Of a stretch of 64,000 nucleotides of DNA, positions 40,791-50,589 are shown piece by piece. Source of the DNA: Neobacillus sp. Marseille-Q6967 (lineage in GTDB: Bacteria; Bacillota; Bacilli; Bacillales; Cytobacillaceae). The position numbers and the translations under genes were made by a program. The first letter of the stretch is position 1. Each line of letters starts with the position of its first letter. The DNA is taken from the NCBI RefSeq assembly GCF_946151075.1, contig NZ_OX267715.1, forward strand, positions 62,001-126,000, read 5' to 3'. The notes under the pieces are model-generated. The model was not told where the DNA came from and did no database searches. It saw only the letters and a program-made list of their open reading frames with translations.

Positions 40791-40934
40791 ATGATGGATT
40801 TTACGTGGAAAGTATTCCTGCAAACAGGCAATATTGACACATACCTTCTCTTTAAAGAGCTTGAGAAGGAAAACCAAGAAATACCCGGTAATCAGAATGA
40901 AGATCTAGCACAAATTGATTTTCCTGTTTCATAA
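40791..40934 (+). CDS. yqzL: YqzL family small protein
   Basis: The predicted 47-residue product reads MMDFTWKVFLQTGNIDTYLL then FKELEKENQEIPG, and ends in an acidic tail QIDFPVS. YqzL proteins sit between era and recO in Bacillus; their function is unknown. AGGTGGGG precedes the ATG by 6 bases. An alternative ATG at 40794 would remove one residue. Confidence 0.87.
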   Translation: MMDFTWKVFLQTGNIDTYLLFKELEKENQEIPGNQNEDLAQIDFPVS

Positions 40935-40966
40935 GTTTGTTCTTGTAACACGGGATGGTGGCATAC

Positions 40967-41719
40967 ATGCTGCAGAAATGTGAAGGCATTGTCATTAGAA
41001 CAACAGATTATGGTGAAACCAATAAAGTAGTAACGTTATATACTAGGGAATGGGGAAAGATTGGCGTTATGGCAAGAGGGGCCAAAAAGCCAAACAGCCG
41101 TCTTTCTGCCATTTCCCAACTTTTCACACACGGCTATTTCCTCTTACAGAAAGGAACCGGTTTGGGGAGTGTTCAGCAGGGAGAAATGATTACGAGTTTT
41201 CGCTCTATTGCGGAAGATATTTTTTTAACTGCCTACGCAAGTTATATCGTTGAACTAACGGATAAATGTACGGAGGATAAGAAACCAAACCCATTTCACT
41301 TCGAATTGCTGTATCAAACCCTGAATTATATGAATGAAGGTTATGATCCAGATATTTTAATGAATATCTACGAGATGAAAATGTTAAATGTCTTGGGATT
41401 ATATCCTATTTTAAACAAATGTTCCGTTTGCGGAAGTACAGACGGACATTTTTCTTTTTCTATTAGAGAAGGCGGTTTGATTTGCCATCGGTGTTTGGGC
41501 CAGGATCCATATCATCTAAAATTATCGCCTGCAGCTGTAAAGTTAATACGGCTCTTTTATTATTTTGATCTCTCTCGATTAGGAAATATCTCGGTTAAAG
41601 AGGAAACGAAGGCGGAGTTAAAGAAAATAATCTCCACGTATTATGAAGAATACTCTGGTCTGCACCTTAAAACCAAAAAATTTATTAATTCAATGAACCA
41701 ATTTCGCAATCTTTTATAA
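40967..41719 (+). CDS. recO: DNA repair protein RecO
   Basis: RecO loads RecA onto SSB-coated DNA and anneals strands in RecFOR repair. An N-terminal OB-fold ([20 protein letters not shown]) is followed by a helical domain and a four-cysteine zinc site (KCSVCGSTD near residue 147 and ICHRCLG near 169). I start at ATG 40967, with GGTGG 5 bases upstream, giving 250 residues. An ATG at 40955 would add four. Confidence 0.94.
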   Translation: MLQKCEGIVIRTTDYGETNKVVTLYTREWGKIGVMARGAKKPNSRLSAISQLFTHGYFLLQKGTGLGSVQQGEMITSFRSIAEDIFLTAYASYIVELTDKCTEDKKPNPFHFELLYQTLNYMNEGYDPDILMNIYEMKMLNVLGLYPILNKCSVCGSTDGHFSFSIREGGLICHRCLGQDPYHLKLSPAAVKLIRLFYYFDLSRLGNISVKEETKAELKKIISTYYEEYSGLHLKTKKFINSMNQFRNLL

Positions 41720-41727
41720 TTCGTTTA

Positions 41728-41756
41728 TTGACAAGTGTTTTTGTTTTCGATAATAT
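41728..41756 (+). promoter_or_regulatory. Sigma-A promoter of the glycyl-tRNA synthetase gene
   Basis: TTGACA at 41728-41733, a 17-bp spacer and TAATAT at 41751-41756. It feeds the T-box leader. Confidence 0.8.
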
Positions 41757-41779
41757 GTTTGGTAATATGATAATTGCAA

Positions 41780-41985
41780 TGAGAGAAAGTAGTACTTTGT
41801 TCACTCTATAAAAGCGAACCTAGGGTGGTGTGAGCTAGGGGATAGAGCACTTAGGAAGGCGTTCTTGAGCATTAAGTGTCCATAATGGACTATTAAAAGA
41901 GGCTGCTTTAATGGCAGCAAATAGGGTGGAACCGCGGGTAACTCTCGTCCCTATGCCTAAAGGCATAGGGATGGGAGTTTTTTTA
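41780..41985 (+). promoter_or_regulatory. Glycine T-box leader with intrinsic terminator
   Basis: The leader has the invariant T-box AGGGTGGAACCGCG at 41923-41936 and a Stem I region beginning GAGAGAAAGTAGT. The specifier is GGC at 41858-41860 in AAGGCGTTCTTGAGCA, which matches the glycine specifier loop of B. subtilis glyQS. The terminator arms at 41941-41977 (CCCTATGCC-TAAA-GGCATAGGG core) end in a T-run. Uncharged tRNA-Gly should favour the antiterminator and switch on the downstream gene. Confidence 0.95.
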
Positions 41986-42022
41986 TTTTATTAAATTAAA
42001 GGCTGTGCCCATTTTGTAAATA

Positions 42023-42060
42023 TGTTGATTGGAGCTAAGCACTTGGAGCGCAAATCAACA
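42023..42060. repeat. Remnant of repeat family A
   Basis: TGTTGATTGGAGC at one end and GGAGCGCAAATCAACA at the other, with most of the centre lost. It lies between the T-box terminator and the gene. Confidence 0.55.
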
Positions 42061-42099
42061 GGCAATTTATAAACAGCCAAATAAAAAGGAGTAATAATA

Positions 42100-43482
42100 A
42101 TGAGTGTAACAATGGAGCAAATTGTTTCTCATGCGAAACACAGAGGTTTTATTTTCCCAGGGTCAGAAATTTACGGCGGCTTGGCAAATACATGGGATTA
42201 CGGTCCGCTGGGAGTCGAATTCAAAACCAATATTAAACAAGCATGGTGGAAGAAGTTTGTCCAAGAGTCCCCGTATAATGTCGGATTGGATGCCAGCATC
42301 TTAATGAATCCTAGAACATGGGAAGCATCTGGTCATATTGGAAACTTCAATGACCCAATGATTGACTGTAAAAATTGTAAAGCAAGGCACCGGGCAGACA
42401 AGTTAATTGAAAATGCCCTCGAGGAAAAAGGAATAGAAATGGTAGTCGATGGATTGCCATTTGAAAAAATGGAAGAACTGATTAAAGAGAATAACATTGC
42501 CTGTCCGGACTGTGGCAGTCACGATTTCACAGGTATTCGTCAGTTCAATTTAATGTTTAAAACCTTCCAAGGAGTTACGGAATCTAGTACAAATGAAATT
42601 TTCTTACGTCCAGAAACAGCTCAAGGCATCTTTGTAAACTTTAAAAATGTTCAACGGACCATGAGAAAGAAACTTCCATTTGGTATTGCACAAATCGGAA
42701 AAAGCTTCCGTAACGAAATTACACCAGGAAACTTCACTTTCCGTACACGGGAATTTGAACAAATGGAGCTTGAATTTTTCTGTAAGCCGGGTGAAGAGCT
42801 CGAATGGTTTGATTATTGGAAGCATTTCGCTGAAAAGTGGCTAATCTCTCTTGGAATGAGCAGAGAAAATTTACGCCTTCGTGACCATTCAGAGGATGAA
42901 TTATCACATTATAGTAACGCAACAACTGACTTTGAATACAAATTCCCATTCGGGTGGGGCGAACTTTGGGGTGTAGCTTCTAGAACGGATTATGACTTAA
43001 AGCAGCATATGCAATTCTCAGGTGAAGATTTTAATTATATCGATCCGGAAACGAACGAAAGATATATTCCGTATTGTATTGAACCATCCCTAGGTGCAGA
43101 CCGTGTCACATTAGCGTTTTTAATTGACGCGTATGATGAAGAGCAACTTGAAGATGGAACAACTAGAACCGTGATGCATTTCCATCCAGCATTGGCACCG
43201 ATAAAGGCAGCCGTTCTGCCGTTATCAAAGAAGCTTTCGGAAGAAGCGAAGGAAGTTTTTGCAGAATTGGCTAAACATTTCACCGTGGATTATGATGAGG
43301 CAGGGTCAATTGGTAAACGATACCGCCGTCATGATGAAATCGGTACACCATTTTGCATCACCTATGATTTTGATTCGAAAGATGACAAAATGGTTACAAT
43401 CCGGGACAGAGATACAATGGAACAAACCCGCGTACCAATCGCTGACCTAGTTTCATTTATCCAAAATAAAATATCTTTTTAA
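42100..43482 (+). CDS. glyS: Glycine--tRNA ligase, single-chain (alpha2) type
   Basis: A class II aminoacyl-tRNA synthetase that charges tRNA-Gly. The 460-residue chain is the homodimeric type: [16 protein letters not shown] region [19 protein letters not shown] near residue 67, a cysteine zinc pair (CKNCKARH near 89 and CPDCGSHD near 132), motif 2 [21 protein letters not shown] near 203 and motif 3 [10 protein letters not shown] near 329, then an anticodon-binding C-terminus. B. subtilis instead uses two genes, glyQ and glyS. The glycine T-box upstream confirms its specificity. AAAAGGAG precedes the ATG. Confidence 0.95.
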   Translation: MSVTMEQIVSHAKHRGFIFPGSEIYGGLANTWDYGPLGVEFKTNIKQAWWKKFVQESPYNVGLDASILMNPRTWEASGHIGNFNDPMIDCKNCKARHRADKLIENALEEKGIEMVVDGLPFEKMEELIKENNIACPDCGSHDFTGIRQFNLMFKTFQGVTESSTNEIFLRPETAQGIFVNFKNVQRTMRKKLPFGIAQIGKSFRNEITPGNFTFRTREFEQMELEFFCKPGEELEWFDYWKHFAEKWLISLGMSRENLRLRDHSEDELSHYSNATTDFEYKFPFGWGELWGVASRTDYDLKQHMQFSGEDFNYIDPETNERYIPYCIEPSLGADRVTLAFLIDAYDEEQLEDGTTRTVMHFHPALAPIKAAVLPLSKKLSEEAKEVFAELAKHFTVDYDEAGSIGKRYRRHDEIGTPFCITYDFDSKDDKMVTIRDRDTMEQTRVPIADLVSFIQNKISF

Positions 43483-43486
43483 ATTA

Positions 43487-43525
43487 GCCCGCGGAAAGCG
43501 AAGCGCCTGGAGCTCAGATCAACTG
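43487..43525. repeat. Remnant of repeat family A, inverted half
   Basis: GCCCGCGGAAAGCGAAGC then CTGGAGCTCAGATCAAC is the reverse complement, with small changes, of the left part of the element at 7470-7611. Confidence 0.6.
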
Positions 43526-43555
43526 GCAAGTTAATACAACCTTAAACTAATTGAG

Positions 43556-43583
43556 AAAAGGTACGGAAACCTCCGTACCTTTT
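43556..43583 (+). terminator. Terminator after the glycyl-tRNA synthetase gene
   Basis: AAAAGGTACGG-AAACCT-CCGTACCTTTT. Confidence 0.85.
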
Positions 43584-43599
43584 ACCTTACACTCAATCC

Positions 43600-43627
43600 T
43601 TTTCAAGAAAAAAATTATTGGTATAAT
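43600..43627 (+). promoter_or_regulatory. Extended -10 promoter of ccpN
   Basis: TTTTCA at 43600-43605, a 16-bp spacer ending in TGG, and TATAAT at 43622-43627. Confidence 0.55.
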
Positions 43628-43675
43628 ATTTTTAATAAAGAAATTTTATTTAAAATATGTACATAGTGCATTTAC

Positions 43676-44311
43676 ATGGTGGTGAGAAAAATAGAACTAA
43701 CCAAACGCCAGGATCAGATTATCAAAATAGTTAAAGAACAAGGACCCATAACGGGTGAACAGATTGCCGACCAGCTAAACTTAACAAGGGCTACGTTACG
43801 CCCGGATTTATCCATCTTAACGATGGCCGGTTATTTAGATGCCAGACCACGTGTTGGCTATTTTTACACAGGGAAATCCGGTACGCAGCTATTAACAGAA
43901 AATCTCCAAAAAATACATGTCAGGGATTATACATCAATTCCAGTTGTGGTAAAGGAAAATGTATCCGTTTATGATGCTATTGTTACCATGTTCCTTGAAG
44001 ATGTAGGTACGTTATTTGTTGTCGATCAAAATTCACTTTTGGTTGGAGTCCTCTCAAGGAAGGATTTATTAAGGGCCAGTTTAGGAAAACAGGAACTGAC
44101 CACCCTTCCGATCAATATCATTATGACAAGAATGCCAAACATTACGATGTGTGAAATGGATGATTTATTAATTGATATTGCGAAACTATTAATTGATAAG
44201 CAAATTGATGCTCTCCCCGTTGTCAGGAAGTCTGATAAAGGCTACGAGGTTATTGGGAGGATTACAAAAACAAATATTACGAAAGCGTTTGTTGCATTAG
44301 GTAATGAATAA
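43676..44311 (+). CDS. ccpN: Transcriptional repressor CcpN
   Basis: CcpN represses gluconeogenic genes (gapB, pckA) and the small RNA SR1 during glycolytic growth, sensing ATP and ADP. A winged HTH (IAKQLNLT-like: IADQLNLTRATLRPDLSIL near residue 28) is followed by two CBS domains (YTSIPVVVKENVSVYDAI near 83 and MTRMPNITMCEMDDLLIDIA near 146). The start is uncertain among ATG 43676 and two following GTG codons, as no strong binding site precedes it. ppsR follows 29 bp downstream, the usual pair. Confidence 0.93.
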   Translation: MVVRKIELTKRQDQIIKIVKEQGPITGEQIADQLNLTRATLRPDLSILTMAGYLDARPRVGYFYTGKSGTQLLTENLQKIHVRDYTSIPVVVKENVSVYDAIVTMFLEDVGTLFVVDQNSLLVGVLSRKDLLRASLGKQELTTLPINIIMTRMPNITMCEMDDLLIDIAKLLIDKQIDALPVVRKSDKGYEVIGRITKTNITKAFVALGNE

Positions 44312-44340
44312 TAGTTCTGCAGAGGAGTTGTTGAGGAAGA

Positions 44341-45150
44341 ATGAGTACGCCCGTTATTTATGTTGTATCTGATTCAGTTGGGGAAACGGCTGAATTGGTT
44401 ACAAAAGCAGCAATCAGCCAGTTTAATGGTTCCGGTATGACCCTTAAAAGATTCCCATATGTTGAGGATAAAGAACATATTGATGATGTTATTTCATTGG
44501 TTAAAATGGACCGTGCTATGATCGCTTTTACATTGGTCAAACCGGATATGCGGGAATATATGAAGGAAAAGGCTGATCAATCAGGAATCTATGCTGTTGA
44601 TCTAATGGGGCCAATTATGGACCAAATCCAAATCTTTAGTGGTAAAACACCATTATGTGAACCAGGTCTTGTGAGGAAGTTGGATGAAGATTATTTTAAA
44701 AAGGTTGAAGCAATCGAATTTGCCGTAAAATACGATGACGGCAGAGACCCTAGGGGAATATTAAAAGCAGATATTATTTTAATTGGGGTTTCAAGGACGT
44801 CAAAAACGCCTTTATCACAATACTTGGCTCACAAACGATTGAAAGTAGCCAATGTTCCTCTAGTTCCAGAGGTAGATCCTCCAGAGGAACTATTTAAAGT
44901 ACCTGCGGAAAAATGTTTTGGATTAAAAATCAGCCCGGAAAAATTGAATAATATTAGACGTGAACGACTAATCTCATTAGGTTTGAATGATCAGGCGAGC
45001 TATGCCAATATCGAACGGATTCGTGATGAACTTACCTTTTTCGAAAAAATAGTCAACAAAATTAACTGCCCTGTCATCGATGTTACAAATAAGGCTGTAG
45101 AAGAGACGGCAAATGTGATCCTAAACTATATTCAAAAAAGAAGATCTTAA
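44341..45150 (+). CDS. yqfL: Pyruvate, water/phosphate dikinase regulatory protein (DUF299, YqfL)
   Basis: A bifunctional kinase/pyrophosphorylase family that switches PEP synthase or pyruvate phosphate dikinase by threonine phosphorylation. It begins [20 protein letters not shown] and has a P-loop-like ADP site [15 protein letters not shown] near residue 148. The 269 residues are normal. In B. subtilis YqfL also modulates CcpN, and the two genes are adjacent here too. Confidence 0.92.
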   Translation: MSTPVIYVVSDSVGETAELVTKAAISQFNGSGMTLKRFPYVEDKEHIDDVISLVKMDRAMIAFTLVKPDMREYMKEKADQSGIYAVDLMGPIMDQIQIFSGKTPLCEPGLVRKLDEDYFKKVEAIEFAVKYDDGRDPRGILKADIILIGVSRTSKTPLSQYLAHKRLKVANVPLVPEVDPPEELFKVPAEKCFGLKISPEKLNNIRRERLISLGLNDQASYANIERIRDELTFFEKIVNKINCPVIDVTNKAVEETANVILNYIQKRRS

Positions 45151-45176
45151 CACATAATCATTGGATTATGTGTTTT
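45149..45176 (+). terminator. Terminator after yqfL
   Basis: AACACATAATC-ATTG-GATTATGTGTT with TT. It begins in the stop codon. Confidence 0.8.
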
Positions 45177-45214
45177 TACATGAAAGTTTTCCAGAAAAAA
45201 TGCTTAAAAAGTTA

Positions 45215-45243
45215 TGGAAAAATAAAAAAGAATGTACTATAAT
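45215..45243 (+). promoter_or_regulatory. Probable promoter of the yqxD-dnaG-rpoD operon
   Basis: TGGAAA at 45215-45220, a 17-bp spacer and TATAAT at 45238-45243. The leader to yqxD is about 155 bp and shows nothing else clear. Confidence 0.5.
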
Positions 45244-45404
45244 AAAAAATTGTGATAAAAATGAATCTTTTAGGTTTAGACTTGCGTAGGAACGAATAAA
45301 CTATTTATTGTTAGATGTCAAGGGAACCACCAGAAAAAAATTCGACATATATCCTTTTTATAAAAGTTGACTGGTTAAAGAAGGAATAAGCGGAGTGATG
45401 TAGA

Positions 45405-45884
45405 ATTAATACTAAAGAAAAAGGCATTCCTGCTATTTTTGTCGATGCAGATTCATGCCCGGTTAAAGGGGAAATTGTCGAAATCGCTTCTGAATTTTCC
45501 GTTAAAGTTCTTTTTGTCGCTTCTTACGATCACCATGGAAACAATAATACTACATATGCAAATGCAACATGGAAATATGTTGATTCTAGGAAAGAAGCTG
45601 CGGACTTATTCATCATGAATCACGCCAGTAAAGGAGATATTGCCGTTACACAGGATATCGGTCTTGCATCCACTTTAATCCCAAAGGGTGTGCATGTGTT
45701 ATCTCCAAAAGGTATTCTCTTTGATGAGACCGGAATACAAACAGCTCTTGACTTACGCTACTTAAATGCTAAAGCAAGAAAAAGGGGTGTTTATGGCAAG
45801 GGACCAAAACCTTATAATTCTGAGGACCGTACAAAATTTATCAATCAGTTAACTAAAATTTTGTCGAAATTTGCAGGAATTTAG
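45405..45884 (+). CDS. yqxD: YaiI/YqxD family protein (DUF188), probable ATT start
   Basis: The product is a PIN-like DUF188 protein of about 159 residues with function unknown. The frame reads GIPAIFVDADSCPVKGEIVE near residue 7, then VKVLFVASYDHHGN near 35, NHASKGDIAVTQDIGLAS near 69 and KARKRGVYGKGPKPYNSEDR near 124, all typical. No ATG, GTG or TTG occurs in frame before 45615, which would cut off the conserved DADxCPV motif. ATT at 45405 lies 6 bases after GGAGTGAT. It is the first gene before dnaG and rpoD. Confidence 0.82.
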   Translation: MNTKEKGIPAIFVDADSCPVKGEIVEIASEFSVKVLFVASYDHHGNNNTTYANATWKYVDSRKEAADLFIMNHASKGDIAVTQDIGLASTLIPKGVHVLSPKGILFDETGIQTALDLRYLNAKARKRGVYGKGPKPYNSEDRTKFINQLTKILSKFAGI

Positions 45885-45929
45885 CGTTCCTTACAGAATT
45901 AATAATGTTAGAATAATGGAGTTGTTTTC

Positions 45930-47759
45930 ATGGCAGACCGTATTGCCGAAGAAAAAATAGATCAAATTCGTCAGGCGGTTGATATCGTTGATGTGATCGG
46001 CGATTATGTACAACTCAAAAAGCAGGGACGAAATTACTTCGGATTATGTCCCATCCATGGAGAAAATACACCATCATTTTCCGTTTCATCTGATAAACAA
46101 ATATTTCATTGCTTTGGCTGCGGAGCAGGCGGAAATGTTTTTTCATTCATTATGGAACTTGAAGGTTGTTCATTTCTTGAGGCAGCTGTTAAATTGGCCG
46201 AAAAAGCGAATATCGACCTGGAAATAAGTTCTGTTCCAAATGGGAAGGGGAAAAGTGTTTCTCCAGAGATTCAATCCATGCTCAATGCTCATGAGTTGTT
46301 ACGTAAATTTTACCATCACCTGCTGGTAAACACAAAGGACGGTCAACACGCATTAGAGTATCTTCTAGAAAGAGGATTTACCCGTGAATCGATAGATAAA
46401 TTTCAAATTGGCTATAGCTTAAGTTCATGGGATTTTGTTTATAAATTTCTCTCAAAACGAGATTTTAATTCGGAAGAGATGGAAAAAGCCGGATTGATCA
46501 TTAAGCGTGAGAAGGACGGTACTTACTTTGACCGTTTCCGGAATCGAATTATGTTTCCGATTTATGACCGTAATGGAAATACGATTGCTTTTTCTGGGAG
46601 AACACTAGGGGCAGAGGAGCCTAAATATTTAAATAGTCCCGAAACAGTAATCTTTAATAAAAGTAAAATTTTATATAATTTTCATTTAGCAAAACCTTCG
46701 ATACGAAAATTACAGCATGCAGTGTTATTTGAAGGATTTGCCGATGTAATTGCTGCAGATCGGGCTGGAGTCGAAAATGGAATTGCGACAATGGGGACAT
46801 CCTTAACAGATGACCATATTAGTCTTCTCCGCCAGAACACTCAATCCATAACAATTTGTTATGACTCTGACAAGGCTGGAATCGAAGCTGCTTACCGTGC
46901 AGGAAATCTGCTTACAGATAAAGGAAGTACTACCATTAAAGTTGCGTTAATGCCGGATGGCCTTGATCCTGACGAATACATTAAAAAGAATGGTGCGGAA
47001 AAATTCCGTAATGAGGTAATGGCCGGCAGTCTAACATGGATGGGTTTTAAGTTTCTTTATTTTCGTAGAGGAAAAAATCTTCAACTAGAAGGAGATCGCC
47101 TAGCCTATATCGAAGAAATACTAAGAGAAATTAGTAAATTGACGAAGGCTGTTGAAAAAGATCATTATTTGCGGCAACTTGCGAATGAGTTCTCACTCTC
47201 ATTAGAGGCTCTTCAATCTCAACTTAAACAGCAGGAAAAGCAAAATTTTTTTACTGAGAAAAAACAAGCACAAACTCATAGTAAAAATCCACCTGTTAGT
47301 AAAGCTTTAATTATTCCGAAAAACGGAAATGAATTAAAGCCTGCGCATTATACAGCTGAGCGCCGACTAATCGCTCATATGTTAAAAGACCGTGATGTTG
47401 CATACAAAGTTCAGGATCTTCTTAATGGTCAAACTTTTAATGTCGATGAACATCAGGCTATCATAACTTATTTATTTGGTTTTTATGAAGACCATTTAAA
47501 TCCTGATTCCGCAGCCTTTTTAAACTATATTCAAGATGAAAATCTAAGAAGAATGGTTGTAAACATCGAAATGATGTCCATAAATGAAGAACTAACGAAT
47601 CAGGAATTAAATGATTATATCAAACAGGTGTTGAATTATCAAAAATTGTTAAAGATAAAGGAAAAAGAAGTGGAACTTAAAGAGGCAGAACGACAAAGTG
47701 ATTTTTTAAAAGCTGCTGCAATTGGAAATGAAATTACACAATTGCATAAATCGTTATAG
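45930..47759 (+). CDS. dnaG: DNA primase
   Basis: DnaG makes RNA primers for replication. The CHC2 zinc domain is [13 protein letters not shown]...[10 protein letters not shown] at about residues 40-67. The catalytic core with a TOPRIM fold has [18 protein letters not shown] near 268 and ICYDSDKAG near 308. The C-terminal DnaB-interacting region starts near 470. The 609 residues are normal. It is the central gene of the macromolecular-synthesis operon with yqxD before and rpoD after. Confidence 0.96.
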   Translation: MADRIAEEKIDQIRQAVDIVDVIGDYVQLKKQGRNYFGLCPIHGENTPSFSVSSDKQIFHCFGCGAGGNVFSFIMELEGCSFLEAAVKLAEKANIDLEISSVPNGKGKSVSPEIQSMLNAHELLRKFYHHLLVNTKDGQHALEYLLERGFTRESIDKFQIGYSLSSWDFVYKFLSKRDFNSEEMEKAGLIIKREKDGTYFDRFRNRIMFPIYDRNGNTIAFSGRTLGAEEPKYLNSPETVIFNKSKILYNFHLAKPSIRKLQHAVLFEGFADVIAADRAGVENGIATMGTSLTDDHISLLRQNTQSITICYDSDKAGIEAAYRAGNLLTDKGSTTIKVALMPDGLDPDEYIKKNGAEKFRNEVMAGSLTWMGFKFLYFRRGKNLQLEGDRLAYIEEILREISKLTKAVEKDHYLRQLANEFSLSLEALQSQLKQQEKQNFFTEKKQAQTHSKNPPVSKALIIPKNGNELKPAHYTAERRLIAHMLKDRDVAYKVQDLLNGQTFNVDEHQAIITYLFGFYEDHLNPDSAAFLNYIQDENLRRMVVNIEMMSINEELTNQELNDYIKQVLNYQKLLKIKEKEVELKEAERQSDFLKAAAIGNEITQLHKSL

Positions 47760-47800
47760 ATTCCATTTTCATGTCTTTTATTCTGGAAGGAGGAGGACAT

Positions 47801-48928
47801 ATGGCTGAAAAATCAGCTCGTTCAAAAGAGGCAGAGAATGAACTGACCTTGGAACAAGTGAAAGAACAGTTAACCGAACTGGGTAAAAAAATCGGCGTCC
47901 TTGCCTACGATGATATCGCTGAAAAAATGGCAAATTTTGATTTAGAGTCTGAACAAATGGATGAATTTTATGAATACCTTGGTGAGCAGGGAATTGAGTT
48001 AGTTGGAGAAAGTGATGAGGAAGATCCAAGCATCAAACAACTGGCTAAAGAAGATGATGATGAATTTGATTTAAATGACTTAAGTGTTCCTCCAGGAGTT
48101 AAGATTAATGATCCCGTACGTATGTACTTAAAAGAAATTGGCCGTGTAGACCTCCTTTCTGCAGAAGAGGAAATTAAGCTGGCCAACCGTATTGAAGAAG
48201 GCGATGAGGAAGCAAAACGACGCCTTGCAGAAGCAAACCTGCGTCTTGTTGTAAGTATTGCAAAACGTTACGTAGGACGTGGTATGTTATTTCTTGATTT
48301 GATTCAAGAAGGAAATATGGGTCTAATTAAAGCAGTAGAAAAGTTTGATTACCGTAAAGGCTTTAAATTTAGTACCTATGCAACATGGTGGATCCGCCAG
48401 GCCATTACAAGAGCGATCGCTGACCAAGCTAGAACCATTCGCATTCCAGTGCATATGGTTGAAACCATTAATAAATTAATACGTGTTCAAAGACAATTAC
48501 TTCAGGACCTAGGACGTGAACCAACGCCGGAAGAAATTGCAGAAGATATGGACCTTACTCCTGATAAAGTAAGAGAAATCTTAAAAATTGCACAAGAGCC
48601 AGTTTCATTAGAAACACCTATTGGTGAAGAAGATGATTCCCATTTAGGCGACTTTATTGAAGACCAAGATGCCACTTCACCATCCGAGCATGCTGCTTAT
48701 GAATTACTAAAAGAGCAGCTTGAAGATGTTCTTGATACGCTTACAGATCGTGAAGAAAATGTTCTTCGCCTTCGGTTTGGACTCGATGACGGGCGAACTC
48801 GTACTCTAGAAGAAGTAGGTAAGGTCTTTGGAGTAACTCGTGAACGAATTCGTCAAATTGAAGCAAAAGCATTGCGTAAATTGAGGCATCCGAGCCGCAG
48901 TAAACGTCTAAAAGACTTTTTAGAATAG
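47801..48928 (+). CDS. rpoD: RNA polymerase sigma factor RpoD (SigA)
   Basis: The primary housekeeping sigma factor. Region 1.1 (acidic) is at residues 1-85, region 1.2 begins [17 protein letters not shown] near 101, and region 2 has [18 protein letters not shown] near 145, [17 protein letters not shown] near 188 and [15 protein letters not shown] near 211. Region 4.2 has [20 protein letters not shown] near 346. I start at ATG 47801 behind GGAAGGAGGAGG, giving 375 residues. An ATG at 47771 lies before that site. It lies 41 bp after dnaG. Confidence 0.97.
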   Translation: MAEKSARSKEAENELTLEQVKEQLTELGKKIGVLAYDDIAEKMANFDLESEQMDEFYEYLGEQGIELVGESDEEDPSIKQLAKEDDDEFDLNDLSVPPGVKINDPVRMYLKEIGRVDLLSAEEEIKLANRIEEGDEEAKRRLAEANLRLVVSIAKRYVGRGMLFLDLIQEGNMGLIKAVEKFDYRKGFKFSTYATWWIRQAITRAIADQARTIRIPVHMVETINKLIRVQRQLLQDLGREPTPEEIAEDMDLTPDKVREILKIAQEPVSLETPIGEEDDSHLGDFIEDQDATSPSEHAAYELLKEQLEDVLDTLTDREENVLRLRFGLDDGRTRTLEEVGKVFGVTRERIRQIEAKALRKLRHPSRSKRLKDFLE

Positions 48929-48935
48929 ATTTATA

Positions 48936-48974
48936 AAAAAAGTTTACTCCAAAAAGGGAGTAAACTTTTTTTTT
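48936..48974 (+). terminator. Terminator after rpoD
   Basis: AAAGTTTACTCC and GGAGTAAACTTT pair around a 6-base loop, with an A-run before and a T-run after. Confidence 0.9.
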
Positions 48975-49187
48975 ACCCTTTTGGAAATGAAAGCACTTTC
49001 TATATTAATATTTATTTTACTGAATTGTCTTTCATTTTGCAAATAGACTTCGTAAATTCTTTTGGATTCTTTTCACATGTTATTTTTATGGAAAAATAAA
49101 ATTTGACATGAAAACCTGACATATAAGCATCTCGGTAAATAATTTTATTTTGTATAATAATAAAATATATTTTAAAATTTTTAAATG

Positions 49188-49217
49188 TTGTGAAAAGTGT
49201 GCAGTTCCTCATATAAT
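49188..49217 (+). promoter_or_regulatory. Promoter of the acyl-CoA dehydrogenase gene
   Basis: TTGTGA at 49188-49193, an 18-bp spacer and a perfect TATAAT at 49212-49217. The rest of the 333-bp gap after rpoD is very AT-rich and holds only the rpoD terminator and the cre site. Confidence 0.65.
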
Positions 49218-49221
49218 ATTA

Positions 49222-49237
49222 ATGTAAGCGCATACAA
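49222..49237. promoter_or_regulatory. Catabolite-responsive element (cre), CcpA site
   Basis: ATGTAAGCGCATACAA fits the consensus WTGNAANCGNWNNCAW at every defined position. It starts 5 bp after the -10 box and so would cover the transcription start, the layout of cre sites that repress. Confidence 0.75.
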
Positions 49238-49261
49238 TGGTTAGTTTTGGGGGGCTGAAAT

Positions 49262-50401
49262 ATGAACTTTGATTTAACGTCTGAACAAGAAATGATAAAA
49301 AAAATGATACATGAGTTTGCGGATGAGGTAGTCGCACCAGGTGCGATTGATCGAGATCGAAATAAACAATTTCCCCTAGAGGTTTTTAAACAACTTTCTC
49401 ATATGGGGGTAATGGGGCTGCCATTTCCAGAGGAATACGGAGGAGGCGGGGCTGATACGTTAAGTTTTGCTATTGTCACTGAAGAATTGAGCAGGGCTTG
49501 CGGGTCAACCGGTATTACCTATTCTGCTCATATCTCATTGGGAGGAGCTCCTTTATATTTATTTGGTACAGCAGAACAGAAGAAGAAATATTTAACACCA
49601 ATTTGTACCGGAGAAAGTTTCGGCGCTTTTGGATTAACAGAGCCAAATGCAGGGTCCGATGCAGGGGGCACGAGAACTAGAGCTGAAGTAGATAATGGAG
49701 AATATGTGATAAACGGTAATAAATGTTTTATTACAAATGCTAGTTATGCGAAGCAACTAGCACTAACTGCGGTGACAGGCACCGTGGATGGAAAGAAAGA
49801 GATTAGTGCCATTATTGTACCTACAGACGCTGAAGGGTTTAAGGTTATTGATAATTACGAGAAAATGGGTTTAAATGCGTCCAACACTACAGAGTTAGTT
49901 TTAGAGAATGTCAGGGTCCCGCTTGAGAACTTGTTAGGTAAAAAAGGTGAAGGGTTTAAGCAGTTTTTAATTACCTTAGATGGCGGAAGAATCGGTATTG
50001 GGGCGATGGCTGTAGGAATAGCACAGGGAGCCTATGAAAAGGCGCTGCAATATACGAAAGAACGAAAGCAGTTCGGAAAATCTATCTCTAGTTTCCAGGC
50101 TGTTCAGTTTAAACTAGCTGATATGGCCATGAAAATTGAATTAGCCAGAAATATGGTGTATAAAGCTGCATGGCTGAAGGATCAGGGAAGACCTTTCAGT
50201 AAGGAAGCGGCCATGTGTAAGCTGTATGCTTCTGAAATATGTATGGAGGTAACTAACCAAGCTGTCCAATTACATGGCGGTTATGGGTATATGAGGGAAT
50301 ACCATGTTGAAAGAATGATGCGTGATGCGAAGTTGCTTGAAATTGGCGAGGGAACCTCTGAGATTCAAAGAATGGTCATTGCCAGACAAATTGGTTGTTA
50401 G
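49262..50401 (+). CDS. Short-chain acyl-CoA dehydrogenase (butyryl-CoA dehydrogenase-like)
   Basis: A FAD enzyme that oxidises acyl-CoA to enoyl-CoA in fatty-acid or branched-chain degradation. The 379 residues show ACD signatures: GAFGLTEPNAGSDAGG near residue 121, CFITNA near 155, GRIGIGAMAVGIAQGAYEKA near 239 and QLHGGYGYMREYHVERMMRD near 334. The catalytic base is the glutamate in IGEGTSEIQ near 363. It is a single-gene unit between rpoD and cccA, a place where B. subtilis has no such gene. The promoter carries a cre site, implying repression on glucose. Substrate length is inferred, not shown. Confidence 0.93.
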   Translation: MNFDLTSEQEMIKKMIHEFADEVVAPGAIDRDRNKQFPLEVFKQLSHMGVMGLPFPEEYGGGGADTLSFAIVTEELSRACGSTGITYSAHISLGGAPLYLFGTAEQKKKYLTPICTGESFGAFGLTEPNAGSDAGGTRTRAEVDNGEYVINGNKCFITNASYAKQLALTAVTGTVDGKKEISAIIVPTDAEGFKVIDNYEKMGLNASNTTELVLENVRVPLENLLGKKGEGFKQFLITLDGGRIGIGAMAVGIAQGAYEKALQYTKERKQFGKSISSFQAVQFKLADMAMKIELARNMVYKAAWLKDQGRPFSKEAAMCKLYASEICMEVTNQAVQLHGGYGYMREYHVERMMRDAKLLEIGEGTSEIQRMVIARQIGC

Positions 50402-50421
50402 AACGTAAAATAGGGTAAACT

Positions 50422-50460
50422 AAACAGGCTGATTATATAGATAAAATCAGCCTGTTTTTC
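50422..50460 (+). terminator. Terminator after the acyl-CoA dehydrogenase gene
   Basis: AAACAGGCTGATT and AATCAGCCTGTTT around a 10-base loop, followed by TTC and more T. Confidence 0.85.
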
Positions 50461-50589
50461 TTTTTTATAAATATTATCGTGACAAAGTAAGTTTAGGGCT
50501 TTTCCTTCTAGCTTTTTTAAAGTAAAATAATAGGTGTTTGTAGTAGACTATTTATTTACAGTAGTACGTACATAAGGGAGGTTATAGTA

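Noticed and set aside
45615..45884. yqxD read as an 89-residue protein starting at ATG 45615
   Set aside because: This omits the conserved N-terminal half, which is clearly coded in the same frame from 45405.
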